Source of the DNA: Armatimonadota bacterium
GTDB lineage: Bacteria; Armatimonadota; JADLDR01
DNA length: 32,002 nucleotides
Direction of reading: 5' to 3'
Assembly: GCA_020846535.1 (NCBI GenBank)
Contig: JADLDR010000119.1
Span: 1 to 32,002 of the forward strand
The position numbers and the translations under genes were made by a program. The notes beneath the pieces were generated by a model. It did no database searches and was not told the origin of the DNA. It was given only the letters and a program-made list of their open reading frames with translations. Positions 15,320-22,382 of the stretch are shown here, in pieces; position 1 is the first letter of the stretch; each line of letters opens with the position of its first letter.

Positions 15320-16180
15320 ATGCAAGTGAGACGCCCCGCTGTGGCCGATATGTTTTATGCGGGGAATGCGGCCTCCCTGCGCGATCAAGTGGAAGGCTGC
15401 TTTACCGGCCCGCTCGGGCCGGGCCTGATTCCCGAAGTGAGGCAGGCCCCTCTGAAGGGCCTCTCCGGGCTGGTGGTTCCCCATGCCGGGCTGATGTATT
15501 CCGGCTACGCCGCCGCCCACGCCTATGCGGCCCTGGCTGCCTGCGGAACGCCGGACCTAGCCGTTCTCATCGGGCCGAACCATACCGGATGCGGCGAGCC
15601 GGTGGCGGTTATGGCAGAAGGGATTTGGCAGACACCCCTCGGCGATGTCGAGATCGATGAGGTGGCGGCCCGGAGCCTGCTGGAAGGCTGCGGTCTGGTG
15701 GCCGACAGCCCCCTGGCCCACCGCTCGGAGCATTCCCTGGAGGTGCAAATTCCGTTCCTCCAGTATCTTTACGGCAATACCTTCAAGATTCTGCCTCTGG
15801 CGCTGGGAATTTACCCCGGCTCCGGGGAAGCGTGGCCTGCGGCCCGGCAGATCGGGGACGCCCTCGCGGAAGCCGTTCGAGGCCGCCGCGCCGTGCTGGT
15901 GGCAAGCACGGATTTCACCCACTACGAAAGCAAGGCCCGCGCCGCCGCCCTGGACCGCTACGCCCTGGATGCCATCGAGAAAATGGATCCGGTCGGCCTG
16001 CTCGATGCTGTCTCCCACCATTCGATCACTATGTGCGGCGCGCTCCCCACATCCGCCGTGATGGCCGCCTGCCTGAAGCTGGGAGCCTCCTCGGCTCGCT
16101 TTCTCACCTATTACTGCTCCGGCGATATCCTGGGCGATACCCGTGAGGTCGTCGCCTACGGGGCCTTCACCCTTCAGTGA
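15320..16180 (+). CDS. amrB: AmmeMemoRadiSam system protein B (MEMO1 family)
   Basis: The 286-residue product belongs to the MEMO1 family, related in fold to class III extradiol dioxygenases. The metal-site region is visible: H55 in VVPHAGLMYSG, H88 in IGPNHTG and the HRSEHSLEVQ block near 137-146. The opening RRPAVADMFYAGN is also typical. An excellent TAAGGAGGT precedes the ATG at 15320. In many prokaryotes MEMO sits with an AMMECR1 domain and a radical SAM protein, and the system's biochemical role is not settled. Here neither partner is adjacent. The gene follows the M1-like gene by 77 bp and precedes the CvpA-like gene by 32 bp, so the three may form one operon. Confidence 0.85.
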   Translation: MQVRRPAVADMFYAGNAASLRDQVEGCFTGPLGPGLIPEVRQAPLKGLSGLVVPHAGLMYSGYAAAHAYAALAACGTPDLAVLIGPNHTGCGEPVAVMAEGIWQTPLGDVEIDEVAARSLLEGCGLVADSPLAHRSEHSLEVQIPFLQYLYGNTFKILPLALGIYPGSGEAWPAARQIGDALAEAVRGRRAVLVASTDFTHYESKARAAALDRYALDAIEKMDPVGLLDAVSHHSITMCGALPTSAVMAACLKLGASSARFLTYYCSGDILGDTREVVAYGAFTLQ

Positions 16181-16212
16181 AGCGAATCCGATATTTATAA
16201 GGGGGGCTTTCT

Positions 16213-16701
16213 TTGGTCTTCAACTGGGTCGATATCGTGATCCTGTGCCTGTTCGCCCTGATCGTGGCGCTGGAGGCCCGGCGGGGGTTCGGACGCGCCC
16301 TGATCGATGCCATCGGGTTCTTCGGAGTCCTGAAGATCACAACACTGATGTATCCTGCCCTGTCACGCTCGATCTCGCTTTCCTCCGACCCGAACACCAA
16401 TCAGGCGGCCTGTTTTGCCATCCTGTTCGTGATGGGCAGCGCGGTCGTTCTGTATATCGGCAAGCTGCTCTACGGCTACTCTCTCATCACCCTGGAGGTT
16501 TTCGACCCGATACTGGGCTTTGTCCTGGGTCTGGTCATCGCGACCATCGTATCTCACCTCTTCGTCCGCTTCCTGCTGATCGCCCTGACGTCTCAGCATG
16601 TCGGCCCGGATATCCTCGCCCGATCCGCCCTGGGGGAGGAACTGCTGGGCTTCGATTCCTACCACCGCGTTCTGAACGCCCTTTACAACCTGGGCGAATA
16701 G
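16213..16701 (+). CDS. CvpA-like small membrane protein
   Basis: The 162-residue protein has four predicted transmembrane segments (about 6-22, 35-48, 68-90 and 100-125). Its opening NWVDIVILCLFALIVALEARRGFGRAL matches the usual start of CvpA (colicin V production protein) family members: N/D-W-x-D, then a helix, then RGF. CvpA proteins are inner-membrane proteins of poorly defined function, linked to envelope homeostasis and purine-locus regulation in enterobacteria. The TTG at 16213 is preceded by AAGGGGGGC at suitable spacing. The gene is 32 bp after the MEMO gene. Its stop (16699-16701) directly abuts the left direct repeat of the palindromic element at 16709. Confidence 0.6.
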   Translation: MVFNWVDIVILCLFALIVALEARRGFGRALIDAIGFFGVLKITTLMYPALSRSISLSSDPNTNQAACFAILFVMGSAVVLYIGKLLYGYSLITLEVFDPILGFVLGLVIATIVSHLFVRFLLIALTSQHVGPDILARSALGEELLGFDSYHRVLNALYNLGE

Positions 16702-16708
16702 TTCCGGT

Positions 16709-16903
16709 CAGGGCTGTTTCAAAGGCATCGGTTGGGCAAAGCACCCCGCCTTTGTCCCCTCTCCTGGACGCCTCCTTCGGAGGCTAGGCGAGGGGGAGGC
16801 GACTTACCTACCCGCTCCCGGTCGCCAGACTCCCTCTCCACCCAGGAGAGGGATGGCCGGGGCGGGAGAGGTGCTTTTGAAACGACTTTGATACAGCCCT
16901 GGA
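16709..16903. mobile_element. Small palindromic transposon-like element (MITE-like) with 7-bp flanking direct repeats
   Basis: The left end reads CAGGGCTGTTTCAAAGGC. The complement of the right end reads CCAGGGCTGTATCAAAGTCG, so the termini are inverted repeats. An inner pair follows (CCTCTCCTGG near 16758 and CCAGGAGAGG near 16843). The seven bases TTCCGGT occur at 16702-16708 and again at 16904-16910, flanking the element as expected of a target-site duplication. There is no coding sequence. It lies immediately after the CvpA-like stop codon, and the right-hand repeat overlaps the first base of the -35 box of the selenoprotein promoter. Confidence 0.65.
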
Positions 16904-16909
16904 TTCCGG

Positions 16910-16939
16910 TTGACAACCCCTTGACGCCTATAGTAGAAT
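16910..16939 (+). promoter_or_regulatory. Sigma-70-type promoter of the selenoprotein gene
   Basis: TTGACA (16910-16915), an 18-nt spacer, then TAGAAT (16934-16939). The expected start near 16946 leaves a leader of about 33 nt with AAAGGAGG at 16963-16970 and ATG at 16979. An alternative -10 reading, TATAGT at 16929, would be too close to the -35 box. Confidence 0.6.
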
Positions 16940-16978
16940 TAGGCATATCTACAAGGGAGTGGAAAGGAGGCGAACCAT

Positions 16979-17503
16979 ATGCGACAGCGCCCGGCGGCTG
17001 CGGGGGCTGCCGTCCTGATGATGGCAGGATTCCTGCTCATGGCAGGCGGAGCCTTCGGCAAGCAAAGCCCGTATGTTCAGGGAGACAGGGTTTCCGACGT
17101 CGCCCTCAAAGACGTGAACGGCAAGCGCATCAAGCTTTCCCAGTTCAAGGGGAGGCCGATCCTGATCAACTTCTTCGCCCACTGGTGAGGGCCTTGCAAC
17201 GAGGAGGCTCCTCGTTTGGAAAAAGCGTATCATAAACGCTTCGGCAAGAAATTGCAGGTCATCGGCGTTGCGATTGCGGCCCAGGGAGATCCGGTGAAGG
17301 TAGCTCGGGATTTCAAAGCTAAGCACCGGCTGACTTATCCGATCCTGGTCGATACCGATAATTCCATCGCCAGGCAGTTCGGAGTTCAGGTAGTACCGAC
17401 AAACGCCGTGCTGGACAAAGGCCGTAAAATCGTATACATGCAATCAGGTTTTGACGAGAAAGCTATCGAGCATGCCGTCAAATCGGTCATTCCGAAAAAA
17501 TAG
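16979..17503 (+). CDS. Predicted secreted selenoprotein: TlpA/ResA-type thioredoxin with Sec-G-P-C active site
   Basis: Read through the TGA at 17186-17188, this is one 174-residue protein. It has a signal peptide (about 1-27), the family opening VSDVALKDVNGKRIKLSQFKG, then FFAHW-U70-G-P-C73-NEEAP, LQVIGVAI, and the cis-proline block VVPTNAVLDKGRKI (P140). In TlpA/ResA/AhpC-TSA proteins this motif is W-C-x-x-C, so the TGA sits exactly at the first catalytic cysteine and both halves stay in frame. Without readthrough there would be a 69-residue stub ending at the active site, plus a TTG-started fragment lacking it. A SECIS-like hairpin follows the TGA. Start: ATG at 16979, eight bases after AAAGGAGG. 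It probably acts as an extracytoplasmic thiol-disulfide or peroxide-linked oxidoreductase; the exact partner is unknown. TGA serves as a normal stop in other genes here, so this is not a global code change. Confidence 0.88.
17198..17216 (+). promoter_or_regulatory. Candidate bacterial SECIS hairpin
   Basis: AACGAGGA (17198-17205) pairs perfectly with TCCTCGTT (17209-17216) around the loop GGC. The stem begins nine nt after the TGA and the loop starts 18 nt after it. This fits the general bacterial SECIS rule: an apical loop about 16-37 nt downstream with a G in its first two positions. It is inside the coding sequence and encodes the conserved NEEAPR segment, so it must satisfy protein and RNA constraints together. 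Confidence 0.75.
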
Positions 17504-17509
17504 CGAGAG

Positions 17510-17539
17510 CCGCAGGCCAGGCGTTCGCCTGGTCTGCGG
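17510..17539 (+). terminator. Strong hairpin after the selenoprotein gene
   Basis: CCGCAGGCCAGGCG (17510-17523) pairs with CGCCTGGTCTGCGG (17526-17539) with a single G-T wobble. It begins seven bases past the TAG stop. The following GTTCTATC is only moderately T-rich, so termination may be partial. It separates the selenoprotein from the gene at 17600. Confidence 0.6.
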
Positions 17540-17599
17540 GTTCTATCAACGAAAACGGGGCCGCGCCGCCTGCGGCTTTGTTGCAAGGAGTGTACGCCT

Positions 17600-18379
17600 A
17601 TGCTCTACGCCACTATCAGCGTCGACTGTGAGTCCGCCAACCACAGCCGGTGCTACACCAAGAGCCTGATCGAAGTCTCCGAAGCCTGTGAAATCCCCCT
17701 CAACTGGATGCTCCGCGTATCCGCCAGCGACCCTCTCGCCAACGCCAAACTCTACTATGAAGACTACTTCCACCGCATCCCGGCCTGGCACGAATATGGG
17801 CTTCATGTCCATTTCGAGTCTGAGAGCGGCTACATCCGGGAACCCCAGCATCGGGCCAACCTGATCCGCCTGGGGAAGGAGATCCTCAAACAGCACCATA
17901 TCAAGCCGACCAGCTTCATCGCCGGGCATTACGCCCTGGAGCCTTCGGATGTTCCTGTCCTGGAAGATATCGGCATCCTGGTCGACGGCAGCCCCGCACC
18001 CGGGCTGATCCATCAGGAATCCGTCGATTGGTCGGACGCGCCCATCGCGCCCTATCATCCCGATCCTGACCGCATCAAGGAAGCAGGCAGAAGTAGCCTG
18101 CTCATCGTTCCACTCGCCACCCATGAGGGAAAGGCCGCCTACCTGGGCGGGAACGGGAAGAACGGCGCGGAAGGGGGAGACTGCGCTTTCGAGGCCGTCC
18201 GCCCCATCCTGGAATGGCACAGCGACCACACCCGCTATCTCAGCCTCCGCACCCAGGACACGGCGGACTGCGCCGATACCCTGATGCAAACAGTGGCCTT
18301 CCTGAAAGAAAAGGGCGCTCTCTTCGTTACCCTGACACAGATGCACAGCATAGTCGATTTCGAGAGCAGCCGGAGCTAG
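17600..18379 (+). CDS. Polysaccharide deacetylase-like protein
   Basis: The 259-residue cytoplasmic protein begins LYATISVDCES, the Asp-bearing first strand typical of the polysaccharide deacetylase (NodB-like) barrel. LHVHFESESGY and FIAGHYALEPSDVPVLEDIG follow in positions where that family has its metal histidines and the G-x-x-x-L-x-x-x-G helix. It ends with a TLMQTVAFLKEKGALFVTLTQM segment, as expected for the last helix and strand. Catalytic motifs are divergent, so the true substrate may not be a polysaccharide. The ATG at 17600 follows CAAGGAG. Its TAG stop is directly followed by the ATG of the acyltransferase gene (TAGATG), which implies co-translation and a linked role, perhaps in modifying a lipid or envelope glycan. 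Confidence 0.6.
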   Translation: MLYATISVDCESANHSRCYTKSLIEVSEACEIPLNWMLRVSASDPLANAKLYYEDYFHRIPAWHEYGLHVHFESESGYIREPQHRANLIRLGKEILKQHHIKPTSFIAGHYALEPSDVPVLEDIGILVDGSPAPGLIHQESVDWSDAPIAPYHPDPDRIKEAGRSSLLIVPLATHEGKAAYLGGNGKNGAEGGDCAFEAVRPILEWHSDHTRYLSLRTQDTADCADTLMQTVAFLKEKGALFVTLTQMHSIVDFESSRS

Positions 18380-19069
18380 ATGCTCTATCCCCTCCTGCGG
18401 TTCTTGGGGCGATGGCTGGCCCGGGCGGCCTTCGGGGTGTGCGGGGGCATCCGGGCCGAGGGGCGGGAGCATGTCCCTGCCACCGGGGGCGTCCTCTTCA
18501 CCCCCAACCACATCAGCGATTCCGACCCGCTGGCCGTCTTCTGGGCCTGCCCCCGCCCCGCCTGGTTCATGGCGAAAGAGGAACTCTTTTCCATCCCCGC
18601 CCTCGGCCCCTTCATCCGCCTCTTTCGCGCCTTCCCCGTCAAGCGCGATTCGGCGGACAGAACCGCCCTGCGCCGGGCGGAAGAGATTCTGGGGGCCGGG
18701 GAATGCCTGGTCGTCTTCCCGGAAGGGCGCATCAGCGAAACAGGAGCGATCCAGCCGATCCAGCCGGGTGTCGCCCTCATCGCTCTGCGGACAGGGGTGC
18801 CGGTCGTGCCGGTCGCGGTTCGCGGCACGAACCGGGTGCTGCCCTATGGCAGGCTGCTCCCCCGCCGCGGCGGGCGCGTCACCGTCACTTTCGGGACGCC
18901 GCTTTCCTTCGCAGATTTGAAAGGGAAGCGCGGCGCGACCGCGACCGCGGCGGAGCGCATCGCCGCCGCGATTGCCGCATTGCTGGGGGTGGAGCCTCCT
19001 CCCATTGCGGGGCAGGCATCCCCTGCCTCGCCGCCGACCGCTGGAGAGGAACCCGAGGCTAAGGGATGA
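18380..19069 (+). CDS. 1-acyl-sn-glycerol-3-phosphate acyltransferase (PlsC-like)
   Basis: The 229-residue product is an LPLAT-superfamily acyltransferase. The catalytic motif H-x4-D is NHISDSD (H44, D49). Motif II is RAFPVKRDSADRTALRRA (83-100). Motif III is VFPEGRISETG (112-122), and motif IV is VPVVPVAVRGTN. Such enzymes acylate lysophosphatidate at the inner membrane. A short hydrophobic N-terminus (about 1-23) would anchor it. It begins immediately at the stop of the deacetylase-like gene and must be in its operon. Its last 11 bases overlap the convergent CoA-binding gene, and its Ala/Pro-rich tail is probably not conserved. The general class is clear, but the acceptor lipid may differ from the classical one. 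Confidence 0.85.
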   Translation: MLYPLLRFLGRWLARAAFGVCGGIRAEGREHVPATGGVLFTPNHISDSDPLAVFWACPRPAWFMAKEELFSIPALGPFIRLFRAFPVKRDSADRTALRRAEEILGAGECLVVFPEGRISETGAIQPIQPGVALIALRTGVPVVPVAVRGTNRVLPYGRLLPRRGGRVTVTFGTPLSFADLKGKRGATATAAERIAAAIAALLGVEPPPIAGQASPASPPTAGEEPEAKG

Positions 19070-19478
19070 CCTTTCCCTGATCGGCGGTGGAGATGAATTC
19101 CATCTTATCATCAGAAGGATCGATACCGATAGCCCGGATGCTGCACGCCGCAATTGGGCGGATGCCCAGCGATTCGGCTTTGGCGTAGAGTTCATCGCTT
19201 TCCGCGCCCGGGTTGAGATAGACTTCCCGGATGCCTTTTTGCGCCACTTCCTCGATGACTTGCAGGCCCACCACAGGTGGCACATAGAAGCTGGCCGTCT
19301 CCACCGGCTCCGGGATATCGAGAACCGATTTGTATACGGTCAGCCCTTCGATCTCTTTTTCTTTCGGATTCACCGGAAAAACCTTATACCCCTCCGACCC
19401 GTAGGCGCGGACGGCTTTGTTCCCGAACTTCGCCCGGTCCGCCGATGCGCCGATAATGGCGATACTTTTCGGTTCCAT
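19059..19478 (-). CDS. CoA-binding domain protein (YccU-like)
   Basis: The 139-residue product is a single Rossmann-type CoA-binding domain. The opening SIAIIGASADRAKFGNKAVR is the nucleotide-binding strand-loop-helix, followed by GYKVFPVNPKEKEIEGL, YVPPVVGLQVIEEV and LNPGAESDEL. All are features of the stand-alone CoA_binding_2 family, whose physiological role is unknown. A strong AAGGAGG precedes the ATG at 19478. It overlaps the end of the PlsC gene tail-to-tail by 11 bp. It is divergent from the methyltransferase gene at 19504, with only 25 bp between start codons, so each promoter must lie within the other gene. Confidence 0.85.
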   Translation of the reverse strand: MEPKSIAIIGASADRAKFGNKAVRAYGSEGYKVFPVNPKEKEIEGLTVYKSVLDIPEPVETASFYVPPVVGLQVIEEVAQKGIREVYLNPGAESDELYAKAESLGIRPIAACSIRAIGIDPSDDKMEFISTADQGKVIP

Positions 19479-19503
19479 CGAAAACCTCCTTGCGGATACA
19501 AAT

Positions 19504-20241
19504 ATGAATTTACCGTCCTGCCCCGACTGCGGGGCCAGCCGGACGCAGGTTTATACGATCAAGCAGGGCTTGCGCCTCCTGCAATGCGGCCCATGCAGGC
19601 TGATCTGGCTCGATAACCCGGCCATCGAGAGCGAATCGTTCCAGGACGCCTACCCTTCCGCCTATTTCGAGGGCTACGAACGGCGATGGCAGCGCAAGTT
19701 CGCCACCGATCTGAAGCGTCTGAAATGGCTGGCCCGCTTTCATAAACCGGGTTCCTCTCTGGATATCGGCTGCTCGGTGGGCCATTTCGTCGCCGCGGCC
19801 CGGAGCCTCGGCTGGAACGCCTGCGGCGTGGAGCCTTCGCAGGCGGCCACAGCCCTGGCCCGACAAAAGGGGCTGAATGTGGCATGCGGCTTTTTAGAAG
19901 AGATCGGCTTCCCTGAGTCCGGGTTCGATATGGTCTCCCTCTGGCACGTCCTGGAGCATGTCCCCTACCCCCGCCACATTTTGGAAGAGGTCTTCCGCAT
20001 CCTCGCTCCCGATGGCATCATCGTTCTCGCAACCCCGAATATCGCTCACCCCTTCGCCCGCCTGATGGGATCCCGCTGGCGGCACATTCATTCCCACCAC
20101 CTCTACTATTTTACCCCGGATTCCCTCAAATCCATGCTCCGGAGCGCCGGCTTCCGCATCGAAGCCTGTCAGGCATTCGGCTGGCATACTCCCATGCTGG
20201 TCGTGGCCCGTGCAATGAAAGCCGCAAACGATAACCGTTAG
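19504..20241 (+). CDS. Class I SAM methyltransferase with N-terminal zinc ribbon
   Basis: The 245-residue product has an N-terminal zinc ribbon (C6-x2-C9 ... C28-x2-C31) followed by a Rossmann methyltransferase. Motif I is LDIGCSVGHF (86-95), the acidic strand-2 end is VEPS, the post-motif is SLWHVLEHVPYP and APDGIIVLATPN follows. This architecture is common among methyltransferases of surface-polysaccharide or natural-product loci, but no such locus is visible here. I chose the ATG at 19504 because the upstream frame is antisense to the CoA-binding gene and the zinc ribbon begins at once. The ribosome site is weak. Substrate unknown. Confidence 0.8.
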   Translation: MNLPSCPDCGASRTQVYTIKQGLRLLQCGPCRLIWLDNPAIESESFQDAYPSAYFEGYERRWQRKFATDLKRLKWLARFHKPGSSLDIGCSVGHFVAAARSLGWNACGVEPSQAATALARQKGLNVACGFLEEIGFPESGFDMVSLWHVLEHVPYPRHILEEVFRILAPDGIIVLATPNIAHPFARLMGSRWRHIHSHHLYYFTPDSLKSMLRSAGFRIEACQAFGWHTPMLVVARAMKAANDNR

Positions 20242-20284
20242 GAAGATCGGCAGCCCGCCCCGCCGCGCATGGTCTGAACTCCGC

Positions 20285-20313
20285 TTGACGAAATCGCCCT
20301 TCCTCAATTATCC
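20285..20313 (+). promoter_or_regulatory. Candidate promoter of the transporter gene
   Basis: TTGACG (20285-20290), a 17-nt spacer, then TTATCC (20308-20313), with TTATAA just downstream. It lies 48 bp before the GTG start at 20361, in the 119-bp gap after the methyltransferase gene. Confidence 0.4.
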
Positions 20314-20360
20314 TTATAAACAGGCGCAGCAAGCCGATCAGATCAGTTGGGAGCGAGCCT

Positions 20361-22358
20361 GTGAAGAAACGAAAAAACGCCGGACGCGTTGCGAAGGAGC
20401 CTGTCAAAACCGTGCAGGAAGCATCGGTTCCCAGCGTCCATCCGCCCCGGTCCAGGATCGGGCAGTGGCTTCTGGAAGGGGGCAGGCCGGAGGAAAGCGG
20501 CCACGAACACAAAACGCAACGCCCCTGGTATGCCGTGCTGTGGCTGACCGGGGTGGATTATTTCTCCACTCTCGGCTACCAGCCCGGCATCGCCCTGCTG
20601 GCGGCGGGGATGCTCTCCCCTGTCGCCACCGCCATCTTGGTGGCGGTCACCCTCTTCGGGGCGGTTCCCATCTACTCGCAGGTGGCGGGGCGCTCTTACG
20701 CCGGGCAGGGCAGTGTCGCTATGCTGGAGCGGCTCCTGCCGGGCTGGCTGAGCAAAATCTTCGTGCTGGTGCTGCTCGGATTCGCCAGCACCGATTTTGT
20801 CATCACCATGACCCTCTCCGCCGCCGATGCCGCGCAGCATATGGTGGAAAACCCCCTCCTCCACCGCTTTCTCGGGGAGGCCCGCGTCGAAATTACCCTC
20901 GTCCTCCTGGCGCTCCTGGCGGCGGTCTTTCTGAAGGGTTTTGGGGAAGCCATCGGGGTGGCGGCCGCTGTGGCGATTCCCTATATCCTGCTGAATATCG
21001 TGGTGGTGGCGAGGGGATTCTGGGAAGTGATGAACCATCCGGAACACCTGGCGCGGTGGACGGAGGCTCTTGCCGTCAGGGGCGACCCGGTTGCCGTCCT
21101 CCTGGCCGCCGGGCTGATCTTTCCCCGCCTGGCCCTGGGGCTCAGCGGTTTCGAGACCGGAGTGACCGTGATGCCTCTGGTCAAGGGCGACCAGCCCGAT
21201 CCCCCCGGGGCCGTCCCGGTGGAACGGATCCAGGCTACCCGGAAGCTGCTCCTCAGCGCGGCCCTTTTGATGAGCGTGATGCTCCTGGCAACCAGTTTCA
21301 CCACCACACTCCTGATCCCCGAGGAAGCCTATCGAAAAGGCGGCCCGGCGGCGGGCAGGGCGATGGCCTATATCGCCCACCACCTGATGGGCCACACTGT
21401 CGGCAGCCTCTACGACATCTCGACCATCCTGATCCTCTGGTTCGCCGGAGCCTCGGCGATGGCCGGAATGCTCAACCTGATCCCCCGTTACCTGCCGCGC
21501 TACGGCATGGCCCCCCGATGGGTGGCCTATGTCCGCCCCCTGGTACTCGTTCTGTTCGCCGTCGATGTGCTGGTGACCCTTATGTTCAAGGCCGATGTGG
21601 AAGCCCAGGGGGGCGCTTACGCGACAGGCGTCCTGACCCTCATCCTTTCCGCAGCGGTCGCGGTATCCCTGGCCCTCTGGGAAGAGGCCCGGCAGGAGAG
21701 GCGCTTCCCGGGAGCCAGCTTCTATTTTATGCTGATGATCCTGGTGTTCGCCTATACCCTTGTGGACAATGTGATCGGTCGCCCTGAAGGGATGATCATC
21801 GCCTCCGTCTTTATCGTTTCGATCCTGATCCTGAGCGGCCTGTCGCGCTACCTGCGGGCCACGGAGCTTCGGGTGGAAAGCCTGACCTTCGAGGACGAGG
21901 CATCGGCTGCCCTCTGGCCGACCCTGATCGGCAAAAAGGTGAACCTGGTTCCCCTCAAAATCTGCAATGAGGCCGCCTGCCGCCGCAAGGAGGCCGATAT
22001 CCGCCGCTTCTACCGGATCCACGGCCCCTTGGCTTTCCTGCACGTCTACCTGAGCGACGACCGCAGCGAGTTCCTCAGCCCCTTGCGCCTCAAAATCCGG
22101 CGTACCGGTGAAAACTATGCCATAGAGGTCTTCTGCGCGGTCGCCATCGCCAACACCATCGCCTACATCAGCGAGGTTTTAGACCCCATCAGCATCATCC
22201 TCGGCCTCACTCGCCGCAATCCGGTGGTGCAGGCCCTGCAATATCTTCTCTTCGGCGAGGGCGAAACCGGCATCCTGGTCTACGAAATCCTCCTCCGCTA
22301 CTGGAACTGGACCCCCGAAGACGACGTGCGCCCCCTGATCTTCCTGATGAGCGAGTGA
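20361..22358 (+). CDS. APC-superfamily permease with C-terminal cytoplasmic domain
   Basis: The 665-residue protein has a polar N-terminus (1-55) and about 12 hydrophobic segments to about residue 495. A soluble C-terminal domain follows (about 500-640) and ends TPEDDVRPLIFLMSE. TM1 (VLWLTGVDYFSTLGYQPGIALLAAG) resembles the unwound helix of APC transporters. The size and the soluble tail resemble KimA/KUP-like potassium or amino-acid permeases, but no substrate-defining motif can be assigned with confidence. The GTG at 20361 is preceded by GGGAG at seven bases, and a plausible promoter lies at 20285. It ends 24 bp from the convergent hybrid kinase gene, with no classical terminator between them. 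Confidence 0.65.
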   Translation: MKKRKNAGRVAKEPVKTVQEASVPSVHPPRSRIGQWLLEGGRPEESGHEHKTQRPWYAVLWLTGVDYFSTLGYQPGIALLAAGMLSPVATAILVAVTLFGAVPIYSQVAGRSYAGQGSVAMLERLLPGWLSKIFVLVLLGFASTDFVITMTLSAADAAQHMVENPLLHRFLGEARVEITLVLLALLAAVFLKGFGEAIGVAAAVAIPYILLNIVVVARGFWEVMNHPEHLARWTEALAVRGDPVAVLLAAGLIFPRLALGLSGFETGVTVMPLVKGDQPDPPGAVPVERIQATRKLLLSAALLMSVMLLATSFTTTLLIPEEAYRKGGPAAGRAMAYIAHHLMGHTVGSLYDISTILILWFAGASAMAGMLNLIPRYLPRYGMAPRWVAYVRPLVLVLFAVDVLVTLMFKADVEAQGGAYATGVLTLILSAAVAVSLALWEEARQERRFPGASFYFMLMILVFAYTLVDNVIGRPEGMIIASVFIVSILILSGLSRYLRATELRVESLTFEDEASAALWPTLIGKKVNLVPLKICNEAACRRKEADIRRFYRIHGPLAFLHVYLSDDRSEFLSPLRLKIRRTGENYAIEVFCAVAIANTIAYISEVLDPISIILGLTRRNPVVQALQYLLFGEGETGILVYEILLRYWNWTPEDDVRPLIFLMSE

Positions 22359-22382
22359 AAGAGGAGGGGCCCGCCCTGCCGG

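Noticed and set aside
16740-16870. CRISPR-like or tandem repeat array.
   Set aside because: The repeats are inverted, not direct with regular spacing, and belong to one palindromic element.
17186-17188. TGA reassigned genome-wide (code 4 or 25).
   Set aside because: TGA ends other intact genes here at the expected family length, for example the MEMO, comB and PhyH genes, so recoding is local.
17216-17503. Stand-alone 95-aa protein starting at TTG 17216.
   Set aside because: It would lack the whole active site, has no plausible ribosome site of its own, and is in frame with the preceding ORF across the TGA.
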